Notes under the pieces: generated by a model | The model's input: the letters and a program-made list of their open reading frames with translations, nothing else | Told to the model about the DNA's origin: nothing | Database searches by the model: none | Program-made: the position numbers and the translations under genes | In this document: piece by piece, positions 1 through 5,823 of the stretch | How positions within the stretch are numbered: position 1 is the first letter of the stretch | How the letters are laid out: every line of letters starts with the position of its first letter | Source: Acetobacteraceae bacterium | GTDB taxonomy: Bacteria > Pseudomonadota > Alphaproteobacteria > Acetobacterales > Acetobacteraceae | DNA length: 8,279 nucleotides | Assembly: GCA_027340195.1 (NCBI GenBank) | Contig: DAHWNE010000138.1 | Span: 1 to 8,279, forward strand | Direction of reading: 5' to 3'

Positions 1-146
1 TTCCCCGCCCCCGACGGGGCGACCAGGGCGACGATCTCGCCGCCGGCCAGGGTCAGGTCCACCCCGCGCAGCACCGGCAGCGCGCCGGCGCCGGTGCGGT
101 AGGTGCGGATCACGCCGCGCAGCGCCAACGGCGGCGGGTTACTCAC
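1..146 (-). CDS. lolD: LolD, ATPase of the lipoprotein-releasing ABC transporter (N-terminal part only)
   Basis: Only the first 48 codons are inside the window; the gene continues past the left edge. LolD is the cytoplasmic ATPase that powers release of outer-membrane lipoproteins from the inner membrane to the carrier LolA. The visible part has the usual start of an ABC ATPase: LALRGVIRTYRTG, then VLRGVDLTLAGGEIVALVAPSGAGK, whose last residues (APSGAGK) are the Walker A P-loop, cut by the window edge. The signature motif, Walker B and H-loop lie outside. The start is a GTG at 146-144, giving VSNPPPLALRG. No better ATG is available in frame, and a GAGG (complement of 156-159) lies 9 nt upstream. 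The first 8 nt overlap the end of lolC, so translation of the two is probably coupled. The family call rests on the P-loop together with the adjacent LolC-type permease. Confidence 0.85.
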   Translation of the reverse strand, partial: MSNPPPLALRGVIRTYRTGAGALPVLRGVDLTLAGGEIVALVAPSGAG

Positions 147-1389
147 TGCGCAGCGCCTCGACCGGATCGGTGCGCGCGGCGCGCCACGAGGGATACAGCG
201 TGGCCAGCAGCGACAGCGCCAGCGCCATGACGATGACGCGGGTCACTTCCGCCCAGTCCAGCCGCTCCGGCAGATGGGTCAGGTAATACACTTCCGGGTT
301 GAACACATCGACGCCGGTGACCCGGGTGACGAAATCCTGGATGCGGTCGAGGTTGAGGGTGAAAGCGATCCCCAGCACCGCCCCGGCGGCGGTGCCGACC
401 AGCCCGACCGAGGCGCCGCACATCAGGAAGATCCGCATGATCGCCCCGCGCCCCGCGCCCAGTGTGCGCAGCACCGCGATGTCCCTGGTCTTGTCCTTGA
501 CCATCATGATGAGCGAGGAGATCACGTTGAACGCGGCCACCAGGATGATGAGGGTCAGGATCAGGAACATCACGTTCTGTTCCACCGCCACCGCGGTGAA
601 GAAGCCGTTGTTGGAGGATTGCCAGTCGATCACGGTGAGCGCGCCGGGCGGGAAGGCGCGGCGGATGGCATCGGTGGTCTGCCGCACCCGTTCCGGATGG
701 CGCACGGTCACCGCGATCTGGGTCACCGCGCCCGGCTTCTGGAAATAGATCTGCGCTGCCTTGAGCGGCATGAAGACGTAGCTGGAATCGTAGTCGTTCT
801 CGCCCACGTTGAAGATCGCCACCACCCGGTAGGCGCGCACCCGGGGGATGGTGCCGAACGGGGTGGCCGCGCCCTGCGGGGAGACCAGGGTGATCCGCCC
901 GCCGATCCCGACGCCGAACTGCCGGGCCATGCCGACGCCGATCGCGATCGCGTCGTTGCCGTGGAAGGCGGCGAGCGAGCCGGCCTCGATATGGGTGGCG
1001 ACGGCGCGCAGCCGCGCCAGATCGGCGGGCGCGATGCCGCGCACGAAGCCGCCGGCCGAGGTCCCGTTCGGGTTGGTCAGCAGCACCTGGCCATCGACCA
1101 CCGGGATCGCCGCGGTCACCCCCGGCAGGCGGGCGATGCGGGCGGCGACGGGGCCGTAGCCGGTGATGACCCCGCCCGGGCCATAGACGCCGAGATCGCC
1201 GTTGAAGCCCAGGATGCGGTTGAGCAGATCGACCTTGAAGCCGCCCATCACGCTCATCACGATGATGAGGGTCGCCACGCCGAGCGCGATGCCGATCAGC
1301 GAGAAGGCGGCGATGACGGAGACGAATCGCTCGCCGCTGCGCGCGCGCAGATAGCGGGCGGCCACGGCGCGTTCGAAGGCGTTGAACAC
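139..1389 (-). CDS. lolC: LolC/LolE-family lipoprotein-releasing ABC transporter permease
   Basis: A 416-residue inner-membrane permease that, with LolD, extracts lipoproteins from the inner membrane and passes them to LolA. Its layout is that of the family. A cytoplasmic N-terminus MFNAFERAVAARYLRAR leads into TM1 at about residues 22-48 (SVIAAFSLIGIALGVAT). A large periplasmic domain spans about 50-270. Three C-terminal TM segments lie at about 272-297, 318-346 and 383-401. The cytoplasmic VKDKTRDIAVLRTLGA at 297-312 is the FtsX/MacB-type coupling region that contacts the ATPase. The C-terminus WRAARTDPVEALRSE is typical. The start is a GTG at 1389, only 4 nt after the proS stop and without a strong Shine-Dalgarno, so re-initiation after proS is likely. 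The TAA stop lies inside the start of lolD. Only one permease gene is visible, so the protein may act as a homodimer (the LolF arrangement); the sequence alone does not settle LolC, LolE or LolF. Confidence 0.92.
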   Translation of the reverse strand: MFNAFERAVAARYLRARSGERFVSVIAAFSLIGIALGVATLIIVMSVMGGFKVDLLNRILGFNGDLGVYGPGGVITGYGPVAARIARLPGVTAAIPVVDGQVLLTNPNGTSAGGFVRGIAPADLARLRAVATHIEAGSLAAFHGNDAIAIGVGMARQFGVGIGGRITLVSPQGAATPFGTIPRVRAYRVVAIFNVGENDYDSSYVFMPLKAAQIYFQKPGAVTQIAVTVRHPERVRQTTDAIRRAFPPGALTVIDWQSSNNGFFTAVAVEQNVMFLILTLIILVAAFNVISSLIMMVKDKTRDIAVLRTLGAGRGAIMRIFLMCGASVGLVGTAAGAVLGIAFTLNLDRIQDFVTRVTGVDVFNPEVYYLTHLPERLDWAEVTRVIVMALALSLLATLYPSWRAARTDPVEALRSE

Positions 1390-1393
1390 CGGC

Positions 1394-2713
1394 TCAGCCG
1401 ATCCGCGTCAGCGCATCGTCGCGCGCGAGTTCGACCCGTTCGCCGCTGGCGCGGCGCTTGAGCTCGACCCGTCCGGTCGCGGCCCCGCGCGGGCCGACCA
1501 CGATCTGCCAGGGATGGCCCATCAGATCGGCATCGGCGAATTTCACCCCGGCGCGCTCGGCGCGGTCGTCATAGAGCGCCGCCGGGCCGAGCCTTGCGTA
1601 GAGCGCCTCGCACAGCGAATCGCAGACCGGATCGCCCTGCTTGAGGTTGAGGATGGCGGCCCGGAACGGCGCGATGGCGTCCGGCCAGATGATGCCGGCG
1701 TCATCGTGCGAGGCCTCGATCACCCCGCCCACGAGGCGGGAGACGCCGATGCCGTAGCTGCCCATCTCGGGATGGACCGGCTTGCCGTCGGCGCCGGCAA
1801 CCGCGAAGCCCATCGCGGCCGAATATTTGGTCCCGAAATAGAAGATGTGGCCCACCTCGATGCCGCGCCCCTCGCGGCGGCGGGCGGCGGGGACCGAGGC
1901 CCAGGCGGCCGGGTCGTGCTTCTCGTCGGTGGCGGCGTAGTGGGTGGTCATGGAGGTAAAGAAACGCTCAAGGTCGGAGGCGTTCGCGTGGTCGAAGCCG
2001 CCGGCGCCCTGGGCGAGGTAGTCGATCTCCTCGAACGCGGCGTCGAAATAGACCTGGCTTTCGCCGGTGGGGGCGAGGATGATGAACTCGTGGCTCATGT
2101 CGCCGCCGATCGGCCCGGAATCGGCGGCCATCGGGATCGCTTTCAGCCCCAGGCGCTGGAAGGTACGCATATAGGCCAGCATCATCCGCCGGTAGCTGAC
2201 CACCGCGCCGGCGTAGTCGAGATCGAAGCTGTAGGCGTCCTTCATCAGGAACTCGCGTCCGCGCATCACGCCGAAGCGGGGGCGCACCTCATCGCGGAAC
2301 TTCCATTGAATATGGTAGAGGATCTGCGGCAGCTCGCGATAGCTGCGCACCGAGCCGCGCAGCAGGTCGGTGATCATCTCCTCGTTGGTGGGACCGTACA
2401 GCAGCTCGCGGTCGTGGCGGTCGCGGATGCGCAGCATCTCCTTGCCGTAATCGTCGTAGCGGCCGGATTCGCGCCAGAGCTCGGCCGGCTGGATGGTGGG
2501 CATCAGGCATTCCTGCGCCCCCGCGGCGTCCTGCTCCTCGCGGACGATCCGCTCGATATTGCGCAGCACGCGGTGGCCGATCGGCAGCCAGGCGTAGATG
2601 CCGGCCGAGGTCTGGCGCACCAGACCGGCACGCAGCATCAGCCGGTGCGAGGCGATCTGCGCCTCGGCGGGGGTTTCCTTGAGGGTGGGAATCAGGCTGT
2701 GCGACAGGCGCAT
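1394..2713 (-). CDS. proS: Prolyl-tRNA synthetase, short alphaproteobacterial type
   Basis: A cytoplasmic class II aminoacyl-tRNA synthetase that attaches proline to tRNA-Pro. The 439 residues begin [20 protein letters not shown], the canonical start for this family, which fixes the ATG at 2713. Motif 1 lies around residues 37-72 ([15 protein letters not shown]). The TNEE substrate loop is at 109-112. Motif 2 is [17 protein letters not shown] at 139-155, and motif 3 is around [13 protein letters not shown] at 318-330. The anticodon-binding domain fills about 350-439. The large editing (INS) domain of the roughly 570-residue enterobacterial enzyme is absent; only a short stretch of about 215-285 links the motifs. 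This matches the short form known from alphaproteobacteria, so proofreading of Ala-tRNA-Pro is presumably done by a separate protein. A weak GGAA (complement of 2723-2726) sits 9 nt before the ATG. A probable promoter lies directly upstream, and lolC follows 4 nt after the stop. Confidence 0.96.
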   Translation of the reverse strand: MRLSHSLIPTLKETPAEAQIASHRLMLRAGLVRQTSAGIYAWLPIGHRVLRNIERIVREEQDAAGAQECLMPTIQPAELWRESGRYDDYGKEMLRIRDRHDRELLYGPTNEEMITDLLRGSVRSYRELPQILYHIQWKFRDEVRPRFGVMRGREFLMKDAYSFDLDYAGAVVSYRRMMLAYMRTFQRLGLKAIPMAADSGPIGGDMSHEFIILAPTGESQVYFDAAFEEIDYLAQGAGGFDHANASDLERFFTSMTTHYAATDEKHDPAAWASVPAARRREGRGIEVGHIFYFGTKYSAAMGFAVAGADGKPVHPEMGSYGIGVSRLVGGVIEASHDDAGIIWPDAIAPFRAAILNLKQGDPVCDSLCEALYARLGPAALYDDRAERAGVKFADADLMGHPWQIVVGPRGAATGRVELKRRASGERVELARDDALTRIG

Positions 2714-2743
2714 GGGCAGGCGTTCCGGCGTGATGGCGGGCGG

Positions 2744-2772
2744 ACCCTACGCAGATGCGGGCGGTTTGTCAC
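2744..2772 (-). promoter_or_regulatory. Probable housekeeping promoter for proS-lolC-lolD
   Basis: On the minus strand GTGACA (complement of 2767-2772) is followed after exactly 17 bp by TAGGGT (complement of 2744-2749). The first matches the sigma-70 -35 consensus TTGACA at 5 of 6 positions. The second keeps the T-A-N3-T frame of the -10 box. Transcription would start near 2737, giving a leader of about 24 nt before the proS ATG. The position, spacing and lack of another candidate nearby support it; the poor inner bases of the -10 box are the main doubt. Confidence 0.5.
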
Positions 2773-2805
2773 ACGTGGCGTCGGGGCAGGGGGGTGGCGT
2801 TCGAT

Positions 2806-2820
2806 TTGTGCGCCGCACAA
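2806..2820. promoter_or_regulatory. Short dyad upstream of the proS promoter, possible operator
   Basis: TTGTGC-GCC-GCACAA is a perfect inverted repeat with 6-bp arms and a 3-bp centre, lying 33 bp upstream of the proposed -35 box of proS. The spacing would suit an activator or repressor site. I do not recognise a specific regulator from the sequence, and a chance dyad of this size is quite possible. Confidence 0.2.
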
Positions 2821-2899
2821 CGAAACCCCGCAAGAAAATCATCAATACGGCGGGATTAGGGCGAGATTCCGCGTGACAGATACCGCCGAGTACGATAGC

Positions 2900-2936
2900 A
2901 AAAGAAAGGGCCCGGACGGGTGATCCCGCCGGGCCC
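2900..2936 (-). terminator. Intrinsic terminator, minus strand
   Basis: GGGCCCGG-A-CGGG (2908-2920) pairs with CCCGCCGGGCCC (2925-2936), a 12-bp GC stem with one bulged base and the loop TGAT. Read on the minus strand, the stem is followed at once by TTTCTTTT (complement of 2900-2907). On the plus strand only TTT follows, after AAG. The U-rich tail therefore makes this a terminator for leftward transcripts. It ends either the nuo-coaX-rnj transcript or, more interestingly, a separate small RNA that starts in the gap, and it insulates the proS promoter just downstream. Confidence 0.8.
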
Positions 2937-2961
2937 AAGTTTAGGGAGGAAACGCCAGTCA

Positions 2962-2999
2962 CACGGCAGGATGAGGAGCCTCTCCTCTTCCTGGCCGTG
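2962..2999. repeat. Long imperfect stem-loop
   Basis: CACGGC-AGGATGAGGAG (2962-2978) faces CTCCTCTTCCTGGCCGTG (2982-2999). The pairing is nearly continuous over 17 positions, with one mismatch (T against T on the plus strand), one bulged base and a 3-nt loop CCT. On the minus strand the arms contain GAGGAG and CTCCTC, which resemble SD and anti-SD sequences. It is the main structural element of the candidate small RNA and lies 25 bp from its terminator hairpin. Confidence 0.7.
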
Positions 3000-3100
3000 A
3001 CGATGACAGTGTTTCTCCGGCATGTCCAAGACAAATTGCGCGGTGCAGCATAAAATTTTGCCTGTGGAGACGGCGTTTGCCGAAATCCCGGGCTGACTGA

Positions 3101-3133
3101 GGGGCGGGTGCCGAAAATGTCGGCATCCGCCCC
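3101..3133. repeat. 14-bp-stem hairpin downstream of rnj
   Basis: GGGGCGGGTGCCGA (3101-3114) pairs with TCGGCATCCGCCCC (3120-3133) around the 5-nt loop AAATG. Thirteen pairs are Watson-Crick. The remaining one is a G-U wobble in plus-strand RNA and a C-A mismatch in minus-strand RNA. No T-run follows on either side, so it is not a classic intrinsic terminator. It could stabilise the 3' end of the rnj transcript or assist Rho-dependent termination. It abuts the REP-like element at 3136-3241. Confidence 0.6.
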
Positions 3134-3135
3134 TT

Positions 3136-3241
3136 CGTCATGGGCGGGTTTGAGCCGGCCCTCCACCCCGGGTCCGGGCGGCGCGCGCCGGGGCCGCACC
3201 ACCATCCCGAGCGGATGGCCGGCTCAAGGCCGGCCATGACG
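3136..3241. repeat. REP/MITE-like palindromic element with 29-bp terminal inverted repeats
   Basis: The two ends, 3136-3164 and the complement of 3213-3241, match at 25 of 29 positions. Both begin CGTCATGG and share TTGAGCCGGCC. The right end is itself a hairpin: ATGGCCGGC (3215-3223) and GCCGGCCAT (3229-3237) are perfect 9-bp arms around TCAAG. The 48-bp centre contains the 12-bp palindrome CGGCGCGCGCCG (3179-3190). Short units of this kind facing each other are typical of intergenic REP doublets (BIMEs) or non-autonomous miniature elements, which are frequent in GC-rich alphaproteobacteria. The element lies 41 bp downstream of the rnj stop and carries no gene. Copies elsewhere in the genome are expected but cannot be seen here. 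Confidence 0.65.
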
Positions 3242-3282
3242 TGCGGGCGGAGACGGAGGGAGGGGGGAATCGGGCGTCCCGA

Positions 3283-4929
3283 TCACACCGGAATCAGGTG
3301 CAGCTCCACCAGCGGGCGCTTGCCGAAGCGCCGGCCCAGGGCGCGACGCAGCGCCGACCGCGCCGCTTCCTCCCGCTGCGCCGGATCGCGCCGCACCGAA
3401 GCCGGCAAATCCGCCAGCCCGGCGGCGAACTCCGCCGCCACCCGCGCCGCCTCCGGGTCCTCGGGATCGAACAGCCCGGGGGCGGAGATCCGCGGCTGCC
3501 CGCGCAGCCGCCCCTCGCCGTCGATCGCGGCGGTGCCGATCACCACGCCGTTGAACAGCATCCGCCGGCGGGCGGCCATCACGCCGCCCTCGAACGGGAC
3601 CAGCCTGGTGCCGTCCAGCACCAGCCGGCCCACCGGCGCGCTGTCGATCACCTCCGGCCGGCCGGGCGTCAGCGCGAGCAGATCGCCGTCCTCGATCAGC
3701 ACCGGCTCGGCGCCGGCCGCGCGGGCGAGCTCGGCATGGGCGGCCAGGTGCCGCCACTCCCCATGCACCGGCACCGCGTATTTCGGCCGCACCAGCCGAT
3801 ACATCCGCCGCAGCTCGTCGCGCGCCGGATGGCCGGAGACATGGACCAGGTGATCGGCATCCGTCATCACCGTGGCACCGCGGCGGACCAACAGATCCTG
3901 CATGGTGCCGATCGGGCGTTCGTTGCCCGGGATGACGCGCGAGGAGAAGATCACCGTATCGCCCTCCCCCAGCGCAACCCGTGGATGGGTGTCCATCGCC
4001 ACCCGCGCCAGCGCCGAGCGTGGCTCGCCCTGGCTGCCGGTGATCAGGATCAGCAGCTCGTCGTCGGGGACGTCGTCGATGTCGTCCTCGGTCAGGAACG
4101 GCGGCAGCTCGGCGAGGTAGCCGCAAGCCCGCGCGGCGGCATCGAGATTGCGCAGCGACCGCCCGACCAGCGCCACCTGGCGCCCGGCGGCCCGCGCGGC
4201 GAGAGCCACCGATTCCACCCGGGCGACATTGCTGGCGAAGCAGGTCACGGCGATACGGCCGCGGAGATGGCCGATCAACGCGGCGAGGCTGCGGCGCACG
4301 TCGCCCTCGCTGCCCGAATGGCCTTCGACCATGGCGTTGGTGGAATCGCAGATCATGGCCAGCACGCCGCGCTGGCCGAGCGCCTCCAGCGCCGCCTCGT
4401 CGGACGGCGGGCCGAGCTGCGGCGCGGGGTCGAGCTTCCAGTCCCCGGTGTGCAGCACGGTCCCGGCCGGGGTGGTGATGGCCAGCGCCTGCGCTTCCGG
4501 GATGGAATGGGCCATGCGGATGAAGTGCAGCGCGAACGGCCCGAGCTGGAACGCGCCGCCCGGGGGGATGACGGTCAGCTTCACCTGGCCCAGCAGCTGC
4601 GCCTCGGCCAGCTTGCGGCGCAGCACCGCGGCGGCGAAGGGGGTGGCGAAGACCGGGCAGCGCAGCTGCGGCCACAGCCAGGCCACGGCGCCGATATGGT
4701 CCTCATGCGCATGGGTGATGACGAGGCCGAGCAAACGGTCGCGGCGCTCGGCGATGAAGCCGGGATCGGGCATCATCACCTCGACCTCCGGGTTCTCGGC
4801 GCCGCCGAAGCCGATGCCGCAATCGACCGCGAGCCACCGCCCGTCGTAGCGGTAGAGGTTCAGGTTCATGCCGATTTCGCCCGTCCCGCCGAGTGGCAGG
4901 AAGGCGAAATCCTCGGTTGCGTCGTTCAT
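3283..4929 (-). CDS. rnj: Ribonuclease J
   Basis: A 548-residue metallo-beta-lactamase/beta-CASP nuclease that combines 5'-3' exonuclease and endonuclease activity in mRNA decay and rRNA processing. The zinc site is complete. HAHEDH is at 73-78, His141 lies in RMAHSIPEA, Asp163 in HTGDWKLD, and His389 in VPVHGEW. The beta-CASP part shows [18 protein letters not shown] at 194-211, TGSQGEP at 297-303 and HVSGH at 363-367. A C-terminal domain of about 100 residues ends [16 protein letters not shown], as in full-length bacterial RNase J. The open frame extends far upstream, but the ATG at 4929 is chosen because [22 protein letters not shown] is the usual family start and the upstream part merely runs antiparallel-free through coaX in another frame. 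The start overlaps the coaX stop by 4 bp (ATGA), so expression is probably coupled to coaX. The only SD-like AGGA lies 13 nt upstream, which is too far to be strong. Confidence 0.95.
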   Translation of the reverse strand: MNDATEDFAFLPLGGTGEIGMNLNLYRYDGRWLAVDCGIGFGGAENPEVEVMMPDPGFIAERRDRLLGLVITHAHEDHIGAVAWLWPQLRCPVFATPFAAAVLRRKLAEAQLLGQVKLTVIPPGGAFQLGPFALHFIRMAHSIPEAQALAITTPAGTVLHTGDWKLDPAPQLGPPSDEAALEALGQRGVLAMICDSTNAMVEGHSGSEGDVRRSLAALIGHLRGRIAVTCFASNVARVESVALAARAAGRQVALVGRSLRNLDAAARACGYLAELPPFLTEDDIDDVPDDELLILITGSQGEPRSALARVAMDTHPRVALGEGDTVIFSSRVIPGNERPIGTMQDLLVRRGATVMTDADHLVHVSGHPARDELRRMYRLVRPKYAVPVHGEWRHLAAHAELARAAGAEPVLIEDGDLLALTPGRPEVIDSAPVGRLVLDGTRLVPFEGGVMAARRRMLFNGVVIGTAAIDGEGRLRGQPRISAPGLFDPEDPEAARVAAEFAAGLADLPASVRRDPAQREEAARSALRRALGRRFGKRPLVELHLIPV

Positions 4930-5735
4930 TCGATGTCGATGATCCTCGCGCGTTCTTTGGACAGGGTGGGGTGTGGATTGCGGCCGGCCAGGATGCGCAG
5001 CCCGTCGAGGGTGAGATCCGGCTCGATATGGGAGATCTGCAACGTGCCTTCGGCGAACAGGGGGGCGAGGCCGCCGGTGGCGATGACCGTCATCGGCGCG
5101 CCGAACTCGGCGCGGATGCGCGAGATCAGCCCTTCGATCAGGCCGACATAGCCCCAGTAGATGCCCGATTGCATGGCCGGCACCGTGGCCCGGCCGATCA
5201 CCGCCTGCGGGCGGCCGATGCCGATGCGCGGCAGGCGGGCGGCGGCGTGGTGCAACGCCTCGATCGAGAGGTTGATGCCCGGCGCGATCACGCCGCCGAG
5301 ATAGGCGCCGTCGGCGGCGACCACGTCGAAGGTGGTGGCGGTGCCGAAATCCACCACGATCAGCGGGCCGCCGAACCTTGCGTGCCCGGCGAGCGCGTTG
5401 ACCAGCCGGTCGGCGCCGACCTCGTCGGGGTTGTCCACCTTGATCTCGAAACCCCAGTCCAGGCTGGCGCGCGCGATCAGCGGCTCGATGGAGAACCAGT
5501 CGCGGCAGAGACGGCGGAGGTGATAGAGCGCCGCGGGGACCACGGTGCCGATGACGGCGAGGTTCAGCTGGGACTGGGGGATGCCGGCGCGATCGAGCAG
5601 GGCGAGCAGCCAGGCGGCATATTCGTCCGAGGTGCGCTGGGCATCGGTGCGGATTCGCCACGTGCCGCGCCAGGCATCGCCGTCGCGAACGGCGAAGACG
5701 ACATTGGTGTTGCCGGCGTCGATGACCAGGAGCAT
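4926..5735 (-). CDS. coaX: Type III pantothenate kinase
   Basis: A cytoplasmic kinase that phosphorylates pantothenate to 4'-phosphopantothenate, the first step of CoA synthesis. The type III enzyme belongs to the ASKHA fold, needs a monovalent cation and is not feedback-inhibited by CoA. The 269 residues are of normal length. DAGNTN at 6-11 is the ATP phosphate-binding motif, and [13 protein letters not shown] at 102-114 carries the catalytic Asp109. DFGTATTFD at 129-137 gives the cation-site Asp129, GGVIAPGI is at 147-154, and ATGGLAPLF completes the nucleotide site. The start [11 protein letters not shown] is canonical. An AGGG (complement of 5741-5744) sits 5 nt upstream of the ATG. The gene follows nuoN after 88 bp and overlaps rnj by 4 bp. 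No other pantothenate kinase is visible in the window. Confidence 0.96.
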   Translation of the reverse strand: MLLVIDAGNTNVVFAVRDGDAWRGTWRIRTDAQRTSDEYAAWLLALLDRAGIPQSQLNLAVIGTVVPAALYHLRRLCRDWFSIEPLIARASLDWGFEIKVDNPDEVGADRLVNALAGHARFGGPLIVVDFGTATTFDVVAADGAYLGGVIAPGINLSIEALHHAAARLPRIGIGRPQAVIGRATVPAMQSGIYWGYVGLIEGLISRIRAEFGAPMTVIATGGLAPLFAEGTLQISHIEPDLTLDGLRILAGRNPHPTLSKERARIIDIE

Positions 5736-5757
5736 CCGGACCCTATAGCAGAAACCG

Positions 5758-5792
5758 CCCGGGCCGGGGGGAGGGGTTATTCTCCGCCCGGG
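5758..5792. repeat. GC-rich hairpin between nuoN and coaX
   Basis: CCCGGGC (5758-5764) and GCCCGGG (5786-5792) are perfect 7-bp arms. The stem extends inward by GG/CC if one C is bulged. The loop is purine-rich (GGGGAGGGG) on the plus strand. On the minus strand it is followed by GGTTTCTGC, which is too poor in T for a strong terminator. It could attenuate transcription at the end of the nuo operon before coaX, or protect the 3' end of a processed nuo mRNA. The high local GC content makes a chance hairpin possible. Confidence 0.35.
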
Positions 5793-5823
5793 GCGTGGCT
5801 CGGAAGCAGCGGGACGCCGGTGA

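Larger units (their letters stand above)
2900..3040 (-). ncRNA. Candidate small RNA (or structured 3' UTR of rnj)
   Basis: No protein frame is convincing here, but on the minus strand the sequence looks like a small RNA. It has a long stem-loop (2962-2999), then an apparently unpaired stretch GGCGTTTCCTCCCTAAACTT, and then an intrinsic terminator ending in TTTCTTTT. The TTTCCTCCC segment could pair with Shine-Dalgarno sequences; CU-rich anti-SD segments like this are common in alphaproteobacterial trans-acting RNAs. An AT-rich patch just upstream contains TATGCT (complement of 3047-3052) as a possible -10 box, but I see no good -35 box. The 5' end given is therefore only a guess. The alternative is a structured 3' UTR of the rnj transcript that is processed or simply terminated here. 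Confidence 0.4.
2714..3282. other. 569-bp non-coding gap between rnj and proS
   Basis: Frames that cross this gap give proline-, arginine- and glycine-rich translations with no recognisable domain and no ribosome-binding site, so I see no protein gene. Base composition is patchier than in the genes, with AT-richer patches such as AAAATTTT (3052-3059) and CAAGAAAATCATC (2830-2842). From right to left it holds the REP-like element, the 14-bp hairpin, the candidate small RNA with its terminator, the small dyad and the proS promoter, each listed separately. In several other alphaproteobacteria this position carries small genes (mce, a DUF1467 protein); none is present here. Confidence 0.8.

Noticed and set aside
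103..1461. Long plus-strand open frame (452 codons) opposite lolC
   Set aside because: The translation is rich in R, G, H, D and Q without any domain, and lolC on the other strand is a clear gene; such frames arise from strong GC bias at third positions.
1382..2923. Plus-strand open frame of 513 codons opposite proS
   Set aside because: Low-complexity shadow of proS, which has all class II synthetase motifs on the minus strand.
3179..3190. 12-bp palindrome CGGCGCGCGCCG as an independent operator or restriction-like site
   Set aside because: It lies in the centre of the REP-like element and is simple GC repeat sequence, so a separate role is not supported.
2747..3205. Minus-strand 152-codon frame in the rnj-proS gap
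   Set aside because: It runs through the terminator hairpin, the stem-loop and the REP-like element, has no ribosome-binding site and no domain; its repeats-derived peptide start is typical of spurious calls on such elements.
3140..3853. Plus-strand 237-codon frame starting in the REP-like element
   Set aside because: It starts inside the repeat and continues antisense to rnj with serine/arginine-rich low-complexity sequence.
3241..5151. Plus-strand open frame of 636 codons opposite rnj and coaX
   Set aside because: No recognisable domain, biased composition (H, R, Q, G), and it lies opposite two well-supported genes.
4930..5661. N-terminal extension of RNase J to 792 residues
   Set aside because: The added part is an out-of-frame, arginine-rich reading of coaX; the family start [20 protein letters not shown] begins at 4929.
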